The position numbers and the translations under genes were made by a program. Source: Pseudomonadota bacterium (GTDB lineage Bacteria; Pseudomonadota; Gammaproteobacteria; Burkholderiales; Burkholderiaceae_C). Taken from it: DNA of 64,000 nt. The notes below the pieces were generated by a model. The model saw only the letters and a list, made by a program, of their open reading frames with translations. It had not been told where the DNA came from and ran no database searches. The DNA lies in NCBI GenBank assembly GCA_018241225.1, contig JAFEEG010000001.1, forward strand, positions 248,001-312,000, read 5' to 3'. Positions within the stretch are counted from its first letter, which is position 1; every line of letters starts with the position of its first letter. Below, in pieces: positions 28,568 to 42,302 of the stretch.

Positions 28568-29296
28568 TCAGCAGCCCAGCTGCTCGGCCAGCGCGATGAT
28601 GTCTCGCGCGTGGAAGGTGTTGGCCGGATCGGGCGACACGTCCTTGGGCCGGTCTTTGCCGTTTTCCAGTGGCCGCTCGATGTAGGCGGTGCGCAGGCCG
28701 CAGCCGCGTGCGGCAGCCAGGTCGTCCTGGTGCGCCGCCACCAGCATCACCTGACCGGGCGGCACGGCAAACACGCCGGCCGTGCCCAGGTACACGCGAG
28801 GGTCGGGCTTGTAGGCCTTGAACACTTCCGCCGAAAGAATGCAGTCCCACGGCAGGCCGGCGCGCTTGGCCATCTCGGTCAGCAGGCCGATGTTGCCGTT
28901 GGACAGCGTGCAGATGGTGTACTTGCGCTTGAGCCGCGTCAGGCCTTCGACCGCATCGGGCCAGGCGGGCAAGCGGTGCCAGGCGGTGTTGAGTTCGCGC
29001 CGGCCCTCGCGGTCGAGCTTGTCGTCCAGGCTGAAGTCGCGCAGCACCTCGTCGAGGATGTGCAGGTGCAGCTCGTCCACCAGCGTGAAGCCGCCCTCGC
29101 CCGCGGCCAGGCGGTCCATCACGGCGCGCATGGCCGGCTGGTAGCCGGCGCGCCAGGCCAGGGCAAAGGCGCTGCCATCCACGCCAGGCAGCATGCGCTC
29201 CACCTCGGCGCGAATGCCGCCGTGCCAATCGACCACGGTGCCGAAGATGTCGAAGGCCAGTACCTTCAGCTCGATGGATTCGTCCTGTTGCGCCAT
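28568..29296 (-). CDS. Haloacid dehalogenase type II family protein
   Basis: This 242-residue HAD-fold hydrolase has the nucleophile motif VLAFDIFGTVVDW (Asp16), a TLSNGNIGLL motif II, the motif III lysine in FKAYKPDPRVY, and an MLVAAHQDDLAAARGCGLRTAYI motif IV. Classical L-2-haloacid dehalogenases read FDAYGTLFD, so the FDIFGT variant may act on haloacids or on phosphorylated or hydroxylated acids. It lies 29 bases downstream of eda, in the same direction as the Entner-Doudoroff genes. Function by name is therefore only family-level. Confidence 0.85.
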   Translation of the reverse strand: MAQQDESIELKVLAFDIFGTVVDWHGGIRAEVERMLPGVDGSAFALAWRAGYQPAMRAVMDRLAAGEGGFTLVDELHLHILDEVLRDFSLDDKLDREGRRELNTAWHRLPAWPDAVEGLTRLKRKYTICTLSNGNIGLLTEMAKRAGLPWDCILSAEVFKAYKPDPRVYLGTAGVFAVPPGQVMLVAAHQDDLAAARGCGLRTAYIERPLENGKDRPKDVSPDPANTFHARDIIALAEQLGC

Positions 29297-29325
29297 CGCT
29301 CGCCTTCCCTTGCTTGTTCTTGGAT

Positions 29326-29961
29326 TCAGCGCTTGAGCTGGCTGGCCTCGCGGGCCAGCTCGGTCACGCGGGCCCAGTCGCCGGCCTGCACCGCGTCGTT
29401 GGGCACGATCCACGAGCCGCCCACGCACGCCACGTTCGACAGCGAGAGGAACTCGTGCGCGTTGCCCGCATGGATGCCGCCGGTGGGGCAGAAGGTAACG
29501 TCGCCGAACGGGCCCTGCCACGCCTTGAGCATGGCCACGCCGCCGGCCTGCAGCGCCGGGAAGAACTTGAGCTCGGTCAGCCCGTCTTCCTGCGCCATCA
29601 TGATTTCGCTGCCCGTGGCCACGCCCGGCAGCAGCGGCAGGCCGATGTCGTGGCACGCCTTGCCCACGGCGCGCGTGTAGCCGGGACTCACGCCAAAGCG
29701 CGCACCCGCCAGGGCGGCAGCCTGCGCGTCGGCGGCGCTGCGGATGGTGCCGGCGCCAGCCACGGCATCGGGCACTTCCTTGGCGATGGCCTCGATGCAC
29801 TGCAGGGCCTGCGGCGTGCGCAGCGTCACTTCCAGCATGCGGATGCCGCCGGCCACCAACGCGCGCGCCAGGGGCACGGCATGGGCCACGTCGTGCAGCA
29901 CGATCACGGGGACAACCGGCGCGTCGCGCATCACGGCGAGCGCGGTGAGTTTTTCTTTCAT
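29326..29961 (-). CDS. eda: KDPG aldolase (bifunctional 4-hydroxy-2-oxoglutarate aldolase)
   Basis: This 211-residue class I aldolase splits 2-keto-3-deoxy-6-phosphogluconate into pyruvate and glyceraldehyde 3-phosphate, the last step of the Entner-Doudoroff pathway. Landmarks are the base glutamate in RMLEVTLRT (Glu44), VAGAGTI, FGVSPGY, LPGVATGSEI and the Schiff-base lysine in LKFFPA (Lys132), and FCPTGGI. I use the ATG at 29961 because GGAG lies 8 bases before it; a GTG at 29970 is also in frame. It follows edd, with a 48-base gap. Confidence 0.95.
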   Translation of the reverse strand: MKEKLTALAVMRDAPVVPVIVLHDVAHAVPLARALVAGGIRMLEVTLRTPQALQCIEAIAKEVPDAVAGAGTIRSAADAQAAALAGARFGVSPGYTRAVGKACHDIGLPLLPGVATGSEIMMAQEDGLTELKFFPALQAGGVAMLKAWQGPFGDVTFCPTGGIHAGNAHEFLSLSNVACVGGSWIVPNDAVQAGDWARVTELAREASQLKR

Positions 29962-30009
29962 GTTCAGCACTCCACAGACAGATTCAGGAGAAAGGAATGA
30001 GCGGGCCTT

Positions 30010-31833
<1,824 letters not shown>

Positions 31834-31911
31834 GGGGGGTTGTGTCACTCGTGTCCCTGGTTGCCGCGACTGCGCCGCGGCGCGGACGCCCATGGTAGCA
31901 AGGTCATATGA

Positions 31912-31936
31912 ATAAGCCCGGCGGTGCCGGGCTTAT
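31912..31936. terminator. Hairpin terminator between ompA-like and edd genes
   Basis: ATAAGCCCGGC (31912-31922) and GCCGGGCTTAT (31926-31936) are a perfect 11-base stem with a GGT loop. It stands 47 bases after the stop of the leftward OmpA-like gene and upstream of edd, so it terminates the former. The T-tract is short. Confidence 0.7.
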
Positions 31937-31983
31937 CCGTGCGTGGCGCTGCGGGATCGAACCGAGCGCCGGCGGGCGCGGCC

Positions 31984-32547
31984 TCAGTCGACCAGCCGCA
32001 CCTCGACGCGACGCGCCTGCGCGGCGTTGCCGTTGCCAGTGGTGACTTCGGGCTTCTTGAGCTGGACCTGGCCAGCGGGCGCACCCAGGCCGACCAGGAC
32101 ATCACGCACGGTTTCGGCGCGGCGCTTGGCCAACTCGGCATTCAGGGCGGGGTCGCCGCTGGTGTCGTGGAAACCGGAAACCTGGGCCTTCTTGCCCGCG
32201 CCCACGCCCTGGATCACCTTGGCAAGCGCCTCGGCCGCACCGGGCGCGATGTCGGCGCTGGCATAGGCAAAGTAGAAATTCACCACGTCGCCATCGACAC
32301 GGATGCTGGCACCCTCGGGAATGACCACCGCCGTGGTCTGCGTGACGACGGCCTGATCAGGCGAGCCAGCAACCGGCGCCGTGCTCACCATCGACACCGT
32401 GGTGGGCGAAGGCGCCTGCCGTTCGGTCTTGGCGGTCGTTGCGCGCAAGGCCACGCCTATGACCAGCAACATGATGAGGGTGATGACGCCTGCGGCCAGG
32501 CCAAGGATGAAATAGGTCTGATCGTCGTCTTCTCGTGTGGTTGCCAT
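31984..32547 (-). CDS. OmpA family protein with N-terminal membrane anchor
   Basis: This 187-residue protein has one transmembrane helix near residues 13-34 (YFILGLAAGVITLIMLLVIGVAL), a Pro/Thr/Ser linker, and a C-terminal OmpA-like domain from about residue 85: VNFYFAYASADIAPGAAEALAK, then SGFHDTSGDPALNAELAKRRAETVRDVL. The domain binds peptidoglycan diaminopimelate in relatives; the usual aspartate and arginine pair is visible as DTSGD and KRRAETV. It lacks a cleavable signal or lipobox, so it is probably anchored in the inner membrane and reaches the cell wall. It stands alone, divergent from a gamma-glutamylcyclotransferase. Confidence 0.88.
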   Translation of the reverse strand: MATTREDDDQTYFILGLAAGVITLIMLLVIGVALRATTAKTERQAPSPTTVSMVSTAPVAGSPDQAVVTQTTAVVIPEGASIRVDGDVVNFYFAYASADIAPGAAEALAKVIQGVGAGKKAQVSGFHDTSGDPALNAELAKRRAETVRDVLVGLGAPAGQVQLKKPEVTTGNGNAAQARRVEVRLVD

Positions 32548-32664
32548 CGGGCGAACTCCTGGTAGTAGATGGGGGCGGTCAATAATGGTGCGGTGAACCA
32601 TGATCGCGAAATTGTAGGCGCCGGTTTGCCCCCCACCGGCCTCGGCCCCCCCGGCCTCGACCCG

Positions 32665-33339
32665 ATGCCCCGTCCGCTGCGCGATCCGCAGCCCATGCTC
32701 GATCGCGCCATCGATGAATGGGGCGGCCACGAAGACCTGTGGATCTTCGGGTACGGCTCGCTGATCTGGCGCCCCGAATTCGACTTCAGCGAGCGGCGCC
32801 CGGCGCATATCCATGGCTGGCACCGCGCACTGAAGATGTGGAGCCGCGTGAACCGCGGCACGCCGCAATGCCCGGGCCTGGTGTTCGGCCTGCTCTCGGG
32901 CGGCAGTTGCCGCGGCATGGTGTTTCGCATTCCGGCGGCCGAGGGCCTGGAAACGCTGGGCCGCCTGTGGCTGCGCGAAATGCCCACCGGCGTCTACGAC
33001 CCGCGCTGGCTCGACTGCGTCACGCCGCATGGCCGCGTGCGCGCACTGGCCTTCACCCTGTCGCGCCGCAGCCCCAACTTCACCGGCGAGCTGACCGACG
33101 CCCGCTACCGCGAGATCTTTGCCCATGCCTGCGGGCGCTACGGCACATCGCTCGAATACGCCCGCCAGACGCTGGAAGAGCTGCAGCGCCACGGCATCCA
33201 CGACGCTGCCCTGATGCGCCTGCTGCGCCTGGCCCAGGAAGAATTGTCGGAAGCCGCTGATTGCCGCGACCAGGCTGCTGGGCTATACCCAACCATGCAA
33301 GCCCCCTCCTCCACCAACAACCAACAGGAGAACTCATGA
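32665..33339 (+). CDS. Gamma-glutamylcyclotransferase (ChaC-like)
   Basis: This enzyme cleaves glutathione or gamma-glutamyl peptides to 5-oxoproline. The nucleotide-free substrate motif LWIFGYGSLIWRPEFDF is characteristic, with the RVNRGTPQCPGLVFGLL strand and the catalytic glutamate in LWLREMPTGVYDP. The start is uncertain: an ATG at 32665 gives 224 residues; an in-frame ATG at 32569 gives 256 but has no family counterpart. Neither has a clear ribosome site. Its stop overlaps the start of sodC (ATGA), so the two are probably cotranscribed. The bias towards stress metabolism fits the SodC pairing. Confidence 0.88.
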   Translation: MPRPLRDPQPMLDRAIDEWGGHEDLWIFGYGSLIWRPEFDFSERRPAHIHGWHRALKMWSRVNRGTPQCPGLVFGLLSGGSCRGMVFRIPAAEGLETLGRLWLREMPTGVYDPRWLDCVTPHGRVRALAFTLSRRSPNFTGELTDARYREIFAHACGRYGTSLEYARQTLEELQRHGIHDAALMRLLRLAQEELSEAADCRDQAAGLYPTMQAPSSTNNQQENS

Positions 33340-33881
33340 TTTCAAGAATTGCAGCACTGCCCCTGGTTTTTGCCTGCGCGGCCCTGCTGGGCGCCTGCAG
33401 CGGCATGTCCATGGGATCGGGGCGGCCCGGCGCCACCGCCAGCCTTGTGCCGACCCAGGCCATGACGCCCAACGCCACCGTTGGCAATGTCACGTTCACC
33501 GCACTGGAGCACGGCGTGCGAGTGGCCGGCGAAGTTCGCGGCCTGCCGCCCAATACCGAGCACGGCTTCCACATCCACGAAAAAGGCGATTGCGGCGACA
33601 ACGGCAATGCCTCTGGCGGCCACTTCAACCCGGCCGGCGGTACGCACGGCAAGTACGGCGGTGCCGGCAGCCATGCGGGCGAGCTGCCCAGCCTGGTGGC
33701 CGACACCGCAGGCGTGGCGCGCTTCAGCGTGGACGACCACGCCATTTCGCTCACGCCGGGCGCGCCCAACAACGTGATCGGCCGCGCCCTCGTGGTGCAC
33801 CGCGACCGCGACGACTTCACCACGCAGCCGGCCGGCAACTCGGGCCCGCGCATCGCCTGCGCGGTGATCACTAAGAGCTGA
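33336..33881 (+). CDS. sodC: Superoxide dismutase [Cu-Zn], lipoprotein form
   Basis: This 181-residue enzyme dismutates superoxide in the periplasm. The signal peptide ends in a lipobox (LLGACSG), so the mature protein is tethered to a membrane. The Cu/Zn ligands are in GFHIHEKGDCG, SGGHFNP and GRALVVHRDRDDF; the conserved disulphide cysteines are in KGDCGD and RIACAVI. I chose the ATG at 33336, which is preceded by AACAGGAGA, over an in-frame ATG 75 bases upstream in the ChaC gene. Its last 11 bases overlap the convergent nucleotidyltransferase gene. Confidence 0.93.
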   Translation: MISRIAALPLVFACAALLGACSGMSMGSGRPGATASLVPTQAMTPNATVGNVTFTALEHGVRVAGEVRGLPPNTEHGFHIHEKGDCGDNGNASGGHFNPAGGTHGKYGGAGSHAGELPSLVADTAGVARFSVDDHAISLTPGAPNNVIGRALVVHRDRDDFTTQPAGNSGPRIACAVITKS

Positions 33882-34452
33882 GTCGATTCAGCAGCAGCGC
33901 CTGCGCGCGGGCCAGGTCGGCCAGGGTGTCGATGTCGGTGAGGATGCCGGCATCCTGCACCGGCACGTCGAGCACGCTGCCCGCCTCGCGCAGTGCGCGC
34001 AGCACGGGTGCAGCGCCTTGCGGGCCGGACAGCGCCGCCAGCGTCGGGCCGCTCGCCGGGCCGAAGCCCACCGGGTGACCCCTTTGACCCTGGTAGACGG
34101 GCTGTGCCGCAGCGGCGCCATTCGCGAGCGCCTGCGCCACCTGCCGCAAGGTGTCCGGTTGGATCAATGGCAGGTCGGCCGGCAGGATGAGCCAGCCGGC
34201 CGCGCCGGGCGTGGCACGCACGCCGGCGCCAATCGAGTCGCCCATGCCCGCATGCCCTGCGTCTTCCATGTGCCAGGGCAGGCCGCTGGCACGCACCGCC
34301 TCCAGCGTGTGCTCAAGCACCGGCTTGTTCACCAGCAGGGCCTTGAGCTTGGAGCCACTGCCACCCGAGGCCACGAAGCGCTCGCCGCGGCCGGAGGCCA
34401 GCACGATGACCGTGGGTGTGTTGGCAGGGGGTGAGGTGTTGTCGCCTGGCAT
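33871..34452 (-). CDS. Nucleotidyltransferase family protein (MobA/MocA-like)
   Basis: This 193-residue protein has the nucleotidyltransferase fold of molybdenum cofactor cytidylyl-/guanylyltransferases. Its nucleotide loop reads [12 protein letters not shown], slightly degenerate to the canonical LAAGxxxRxG, with [12 protein letters not shown] as the second contact and [10 protein letters not shown] as the metal-binding aspartate motif. MocA, MobA and related enzymes serve molybdenum cofactor maturation; others activate sugars. No xanthine dehydrogenase genes are near, so the substrate is open. The short N-terminus (ATG at 34452) is preferred to an in-frame start 51 bases upstream. Confidence 0.8.
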   Translation of the reverse strand: MPGDNTSPPANTPTVIVLASGRGERFVASGGSGSKLKALLVNKPVLEHTLEAVRASGLPWHMEDAGHAGMGDSIGAGVRATPGAAGWLILPADLPLIQPDTLRQVAQALANGAAAAQPVYQGQRGHPVGFGPASGPTLAALSGPQGAAPVLRALREAGSVLDVPVQDAGILTDIDTLADLARAQALLLNRLSS

Positions 34453-34489
34453 GGCGGCAGTATGGCGCGCCTTGCAACACAATGGCGGC

Positions 34490-35137
34490 ATGACCCTTTC
34501 CAACCAACAATTGGCGGCGCTGCGAAAGAGCTACGAACGCGCCGAGCTCGACGAGGCGCGCAGCGAGGCCGATCCGCTGCGCCAGTTCGAGCGCTGGATG
34601 AACGAGGCCGTCGAGGCGCAGGTGCCCGAGCCCAACGCCATGACGCTGGCCACCGTCGGCGCCGACGCACGGCCGTCGACCCGCATCGTGCTCATCAAGG
34701 GCTTCGACGAGCGCGGCATCGTCTGGTACACCAACTACGAAAGCCGCAAGGGGCGCGAGCTGGCCGGCAATCCGTTCGCGGCCCTGCAGTTCCATTGGGT
34801 CGAGCTCGAGCGCGTGGTGCGCATCGAGGGCCGGGTCGAGCAGGTCGAAGCCGCGTTGAGCGACGCGTATTTCGCCAGCCGCCCGCTGGACTCGCGCCTG
34901 GGTGCCTGGGCGAGCCCGCAAAGCCAGGTGATCAGCGGGCGCGACGTGCTGGTGAAGAACGCCGCAGCGGCTGCCGCCAGGCACTTGTTGTCGCCACCCC
35001 GCCCGCCGCATTGGGGCGGCTTCAGGCTGGTGCCCGACACCTGGGAATTCTGGCAAGGGCGCAAGAGCCGCCTGCACGACCGCCTGCGCTATCGCCAGGA
35101 AGGCACGCAGTGGGTGCGCGAGCGGCTGGCGCCTTAG
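34490..35137 (+). CDS. pdxH: Pyridoxamine 5'-phosphate oxidase
   Basis: This 215-residue FMN enzyme makes pyridoxal 5'-phosphate. It shows [12 protein letters not shown] at the start, [41 protein letters not shown] (TRIVLIKG and YTNYESRKG hold FMN contacts), [23 protein letters not shown] and the C-terminal [23 protein letters not shown]. The length is standard. The chosen ATG at 34490 lies within the divergent promoter space of the neighbouring nucleotidyltransferase gene (start 34452, 37 bases away). It supplies cofactor for the many PLP enzymes in the window. Confidence 0.95.
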   Translation: MTLSNQQLAALRKSYERAELDEARSEADPLRQFERWMNEAVEAQVPEPNAMTLATVGADARPSTRIVLIKGFDERGIVWYTNYESRKGRELAGNPFAALQFHWVELERVVRIEGRVEQVEAALSDAYFASRPLDSRLGAWASPQSQVISGRDVLVKNAAAAAARHLLSPPRPPHWGGFRLVPDTWEFWQGRKSRLHDRLRYRQEGTQWVRERLAP

Positions 35138-35976
35138 CGGCCTTCGCGAAAGAAGTCGTTGAGCACCTGGCCCGAAGCGGCCTGCGCAAAGCCGTCGAAG
35201 CGCCCCTGCTGCGACAGCGTGCGCGCCGCCTGAATGAAGCCTCCCCAGGCCGAGCGCGCCAGCGCGCCGCCCACGCTCACGCGCCGCACGCCCAGTGCAG
35301 CGATGTCCTTGAGCGTGAGCGGACTGCTCGACCCCACCAGCAGATTCACCGGCTTGGGCGCCACCGCAGCCACCACGGCACTGATCTGCTCGGGCGTGCG
35401 GATGCCCGGCGCATAGAGGCAGTCGGCGCCCGCGTCGGCATAGGCCTTCAGCCGCTCGATCGTGCCGGCCAGGTCGTTGATGCCGTAGAGAAAGTTCTCG
35501 GCCCGCCCCACGAGCAGGACCTCGCCGCCGGTTTCGTCGATGGCACGGCGCGCCGCCTTCAGGCGAGCCAACGATTCATCCAGGGGCCGGATGGGGCTTG
35601 CCGGGTCGCCGGTCGCATCCTCGATGGAGATGCCGGCCACGCCGGTTTCGATGGCCAGGCGCACGCTCTCGTGCACGCCCTGGGCATCGGGTGCATAGCC
35701 GCTTTCGAAGTCGGCATTCACGGGCAGCTCGGTGGCGGCCGCCAGGTCCCGGAGGTGTTCGAGCACTTCGTCCCGCGAGGCGCCGCCGTCGGGCCGGCCG
35801 CGCGACCAGGCGTAACCTGAACTGGTGGTGGCCAGCGCCTTGAAGCCCAGGCCTTGCAGGTAGCGGGCGCTGCCCACGTCCCAGGGGTTGGGAATGATGA
35901 AGCAGCCGGATGCATGCAAGGCCTTGAAGGCCTGGCGGCGCGCCGAAATGCTGCTGCTGGAGAGTTGTTGGCTCAT
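35134..35976 (-). CDS. Isocitrate lyase/PEP mutase family protein
   Basis: This 280-residue protein is a TIM-barrel carboligase/lyase of the isocitrate lyase superfamily. Landmarks are [48 protein letters not shown] (metal-binding acidic residues), [10 protein letters not shown] and [12 protein letters not shown]. This subgroup includes oxaloacetate decarboxylase, 2,3-dimethylmalate lyase and methylisocitrate lyase-like enzymes. The canonical isocitrate lyase KKCGH signature is absent, as expected for the short subgroup. Its stop overlaps the last 4 bases of pdxH (convergent). Substrate unknown. Confidence 0.87.
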   Translation of the reverse strand: MSQQLSSSSISARRQAFKALHASGCFIIPNPWDVGSARYLQGLGFKALATTSSGYAWSRGRPDGGASRDEVLEHLRDLAAATELPVNADFESGYAPDAQGVHESVRLAIETGVAGISIEDATGDPASPIRPLDESLARLKAARRAIDETGGEVLLVGRAENFLYGINDLAGTIERLKAYADAGADCLYAPGIRTPEQISAVVAAVAPKPVNLLVGSSSPLTLKDIAALGVRRVSVGGALARSAWGGFIQAARTLSQQGRFDGFAQAASGQVLNDFFREGR

Positions 35977-36054
35977 CGCATCACCTGACTGTGCGTTCGG
36001 GGGCGCCTTTTTAGCACCGGTGCGCGACAGGCTCCTGCCAACAAGGCCAGGCAG

Positions 36055-37011
36055 CTAGTACAGGTGCGCGACCAGCGCCATCACCACCGTCACCGTCACC
36101 AGGCCCAGCGCTGTGGACACGGCCACGCTCGCCGTCACCAGCTCTTCAGAGGTGCGGTAGCGCTGCGAGAACAGGAACACGTTGGCCCCCATCGGCAGCG
36201 AAGCGGCCACGATCATCACCGCCAGCGGCAGGCCATGCACGCCCAGCAGCCAGCCGATGCCGGCCACCACGATCGGATGCAGGAAGTTCTTCACCACCGA
36301 CTGGACCATGGCGCCGCGCCAATGCGCGCCAATGGGTGTCTGGGCCAACGTGATGCCCACCATGACCAGGGCCACGGGGCCGAAGGCCTGCCCCAGCAGT
36401 GCCAGCGGCTTGTCCACCCATTCGGGCATGGTCAGGCCCGTCTGCGCGAACAGCAGGCCCGCAATGATCGGAATGGGCACCGGATGGATGATGGCGTTGC
36501 GCAGCGCCGTGAGCACCGTCCTGGCCATCGAGTGGCGCTGCGCGCCGCTGCTGCGTGCGTGCTCGTGGGCCACGGCCAGTTCCAGCACCACGGTGGCGCT
36601 GGTGAGCAGCACCACCGAATGCAGCGAGATCAGGGTCAGCAGCACCACCATGCCGTCGGCGCCGTAGGCCAGGCCGATGAGCGGAATGCCGATCATCACG
36701 GTGTTGCTGTAGGTGTTGGCCAGGCCCAGCACCGCCGCCTGCCGGTTGAAGCCCCGCAGCGCCATGGTCAGCGCGAACAACAGGACCGAACCGATGAGGT
36801 AGGCCGACACCGCCTTGAAGCGCAGCTGCGAAACGTCCACCGTGCTCATGGCGCGAAACAGCAGCGCCGGCGCCAGCAACAGGAAGATGAGGTTCGACAG
36901 GTCCTTGACCGAGCCGGGCCGGATCCAGCCACGACGCCCCGCCAGATAACCCGCCGCGATCAGCAGCACCACCGGCAGCAGCGCGCCGGCTACCGAAGGG
37001 TTCAACAGCAC
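36055..37011 (-). CDS. AEC family (auxin efflux carrier) transporter
   Basis: This 318-residue protein has about 10 hydrophobic helices with the inverted five-plus-five layout of the AEC family: LLPVVLLIAAGYLAGRRGWI at the start, GLANTYSNTVMIGIPLIGLAYG in the middle, and SLPMGANVFLFSQRY, the family's C-terminal signature. Bacterial members export or import malonate, malate or similar acids. The predicted start is GTG at 37011; no better start is visible. It is divergent from the TetR gene but the 184-base gap shows no clear shared operator other than the TetR palindrome near the tetR start. Confidence 0.85.
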   Translation of the reverse strand: MLLNPSVAGALLPVVLLIAAGYLAGRRGWIRPGSVKDLSNLIFLLLAPALLFRAMSTVDVSQLRFKAVSAYLIGSVLLFALTMALRGFNRQAAVLGLANTYSNTVMIGIPLIGLAYGADGMVVLLTLISLHSVVLLTSATVVLELAVAHEHARSSGAQRHSMARTVLTALRNAIIHPVPIPIIAGLLFAQTGLTMPEWVDKPLALLGQAFGPVALVMVGITLAQTPIGAHWRGAMVQSVVKNFLHPIVVAGIGWLLGVHGLPLAVMIVAASLPMGANVFLFSQRYRTSEELVTASVAVSTALGLVTVTVVMALVAHLY

Positions 37012-37170
37012 GCCGCACCACCCGCCTGTTGCCCACCGCCCCTTCGCAGGACGAAGGATCGAGGCGGGCGGACGGCTGGCGGGGACATGGGTTCGGGCTC
37101 CGGAAAGTGTTGCGAATGCGCTTGAGCAAGGATTGTCACGGCTTGACGCTCCACATGCCCCTGACTACAT

Positions 37171-37190
37171 TAATAACCAACGAGTCATTA
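37171..37190 (+). promoter_or_regulatory. Probable TetR operator upstream of the RND operon
   Basis: TAATAAC (37171-37177) and GTCATTA (37184-37190) form an imperfect inverted repeat (one mismatch in seven) over a 6-base centre, 6 bases before the tetR start. It is the size of a TetR-family site and well placed for autoregulation of the tetR-RND operon. The A+T-rich stretch also resembles promoter DNA. Symmetry is seen, use is inferred. Confidence 0.55.
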
Positions 37191-37195
37191 GTCCA

Positions 37196-37861
37196 ATGCC
37201 CTCCTCCGGCTTCTTCAGCGAAAAGCTCCGATCCGCCCGCGCACCCAAGCGCGAGAGGCGCAAGGAGGCACGCCCCGGCGAACTGCTGGAAGCCGCGCTC
37301 GACCTGTTCGTCGAGAAAGGCTTTGCGGCCACCCGCTCGGAAGAAGTGGCCGCGCGCGCCGGTGTTTCCAAGGGCACGCTGTTTCTCTACTTTCCGAGCA
37401 AGGAAGAGTTGCTCAAGGCGGTAATCAGCGAAAACCTCGTGGGCCGCTTCGCGCAATGGAACGAGCAGTTCGAGGCCTTCGAAGGCAGCACGCCCGACAT
37501 GCTGCGATTTTGCATGCGCATCTGGTGGGAAAGCGTGGGCTCCACCAAGGTGGCGGGCATCACCAAGCTGATGCTCAGCGAAGGCCGCAACTTCCCCGAC
37601 CTGGCTGCGTTCTATCAAAAAGAGTTCGTTGAACCTGCGCACGAGCTGCTGCGCAAGATCCTTCGCCGCGGCATCGACCGCGGCGAATTTGCACCGGTGG
37701 ACGTGGACCTCGCCATCTACACCGTCTTGGCCCCGATGATCTTTCTCATGATCTGGCAACACTCCGCCTGCGTCGAAGGCGACTTCGATCCCGAAAAATA
37801 TCTAGAACTCCAGACCGAGACGCTGCTCAGCGGCCTCGTGTCGCAGCGGGGCAAGCCATGA
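37196..37861 (+). CDS. TetR family transcriptional regulator
   Basis: This 221-residue repressor has the TetR helix-turn-helix near residues 25-70: RPGELLEAALDLFVEKGFAATRSEEVAARAGVSKGTLFLYFPSKEELL-type sequence (GVSKGTLFLYFPSKEEL is the hallmark). A C-terminal ligand domain follows. I prefer the ATG at 37196 to one at 37133, which would cover the operator. It is the first gene of the RND efflux operon; its last 4 bases overlap the adaptor gene. Such repressors release the efflux operon when bound by a substrate of the pump. Confidence 0.92.
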   Translation: MPSSGFFSEKLRSARAPKRERRKEARPGELLEAALDLFVEKGFAATRSEEVAARAGVSKGTLFLYFPSKEELLKAVISENLVGRFAQWNEQFEAFEGSTPDMLRFCMRIWWESVGSTKVAGITKLMLSEGRNFPDLAAFYQKEFVEPAHELLRKILRRGIDRGEFAPVDVDLAIYTVLAPMIFLMIWQHSACVEGDFDPEKYLELQTETLLSGLVSQRGKP

Positions 37862-39048
37862 AGCGCTGGATTCCATGGACGGTCGCCGCGCTGGCGATCG
37901 CGCTGGTTGCGGGCGGCGCGCTGCGAGCGGTCAAGGCACGCAAGGCCCAGGCCGTGCAGGCCAGCCAGCCAGCGGCCGAAACCGTGATCGCGCTGCTGCC
38001 GGCCGACGTGCTGCGCGTGGGTACCATCGACATGACCCAGACGCTGCCCATCTCCGGCACGCTGCGCGCCGTGGAGTCGGCCGTGGTCAAGGCCAAGGTG
38101 GCCGGCGAACTGCACGGCCTGACGGTGCGCGAAGGCGATGCGGTCAAGGCCGGCCAGGTCATCGCCCGCATCGAATCGGTCGAATACGAATCGCGTGTTC
38201 GCCAGGCGCAGGAGCAGGCCGATTCCGCCGCAGCCCAGGCCGAGGTGATGCAGCGCAACTACGACAACAACAAGGCACTGGTGGACCAGGGCTTCATCTC
38301 GCGCACGGCACTGGACACCTCGCTGTCCAATCTCAATGCGGCGCGCGCCACGCACCGCGCGGCCCTGGCCGGCGTGGAAGTGGCCCGCAAGGCGCTCATC
38401 GACACGGTGGTGCGCAGCCCCATCGACGGCCATGTGGCAGCGCGGCTGGTGCAGCCGGGCGAGCGCGTCGCGGTGGATGCCAAGCTGGTGGAAGTGGTCG
38501 ACCTGCGCCGCATCGAGCTCGAAGCGGCCATCTCGGCCGCCGACTCCGTGGCGGTACGCGTCGGCCAGCGAGCCAGCCTGCAGGTGGAAAGCAGCAGCGC
38601 ACCCGGCGCTGCCGCGAAAGCTGAGAAGAACGAGCGCCAGGTGGACGCCACCGTGGCCCGTATCAACCCGAGCGCGCAGGCGGGCAGCCGCAGCGTGCTC
38701 GTCTACCTGACGCTGGATCGCGCCGAGGGCTTCCGCCAGGGCCTGTTCGCCCAGGGCAACCTGGTGCTGGGCCGCGGCAAGGAAATGGCCGTGCCGCTTT
38801 CCGCGGTGCGCGTGGACAAGCCCGAGCCGTATGTGCAGTTGGTGCTGGACGGAAAGGTGCGCCATCGCACCGTGACGACCGGCTGGCGCGGCCAGGTGGA
38901 CGGCCAGACCTACGTCACCGTCAGCGGCCTGGAAGAAGGCGCCAGCGTGCTCGCGGGCAGCGTGGGGCCGATGCGTGACGGCACGGCCGTGCGCCTGGCA
39001 TCCGCCAACGCCGCCGCCTCGCCGGCCACGCCGCGCACGGCACCCTGA
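37858..39048 (+). CDS. RND efflux pump periplasmic adaptor subunit (MFP)
   Basis: This 396-residue membrane fusion protein has an N-terminal membrane anchor (IPWTVAALAIALVAGGAL), a split lipoyl domain (LPISGTLRAVESAVVKAKVAGELHGLTVREGDAVKAGQVIARIES), an alpha-helical hairpin in the Q/A-rich stretch (residues about 115-165), then IDTVVRSPIDGHVAARLVQPGERVAVD and a beta-barrel domain. It bridges the inner-membrane pump and the outer-membrane channel. Its gene is 18 bases before the pump gene. Confidence 0.92.
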   Translation: MKRWIPWTVAALAIALVAGGALRAVKARKAQAVQASQPAAETVIALLPADVLRVGTIDMTQTLPISGTLRAVESAVVKAKVAGELHGLTVREGDAVKAGQVIARIESVEYESRVRQAQEQADSAAAQAEVMQRNYDNNKALVDQGFISRTALDTSLSNLNAARATHRAALAGVEVARKALIDTVVRSPIDGHVAARLVQPGERVAVDAKLVEVVDLRRIELEAAISAADSVAVRVGQRASLQVESSSAPGAAAKAEKNERQVDATVARINPSAQAGSRSVLVYLTLDRAEGFRQGLFAQGNLVLGRGKEMAVPLSAVRVDKPEPYVQLVLDGKVRHRTVTTGWRGQVDGQTYVTVSGLEEGASVLAGSVGPMRDGTAVRLASANAAASPATPRTAP

Positions 39049-39066
39049 AGCGGCGGCGCACACACC

Positions 39067-42273
<3,207 letters not shown>

Positions 42274-42302
42274 GTCACGCCTTCTGGAAGGAAGCAATCA
42301 TC

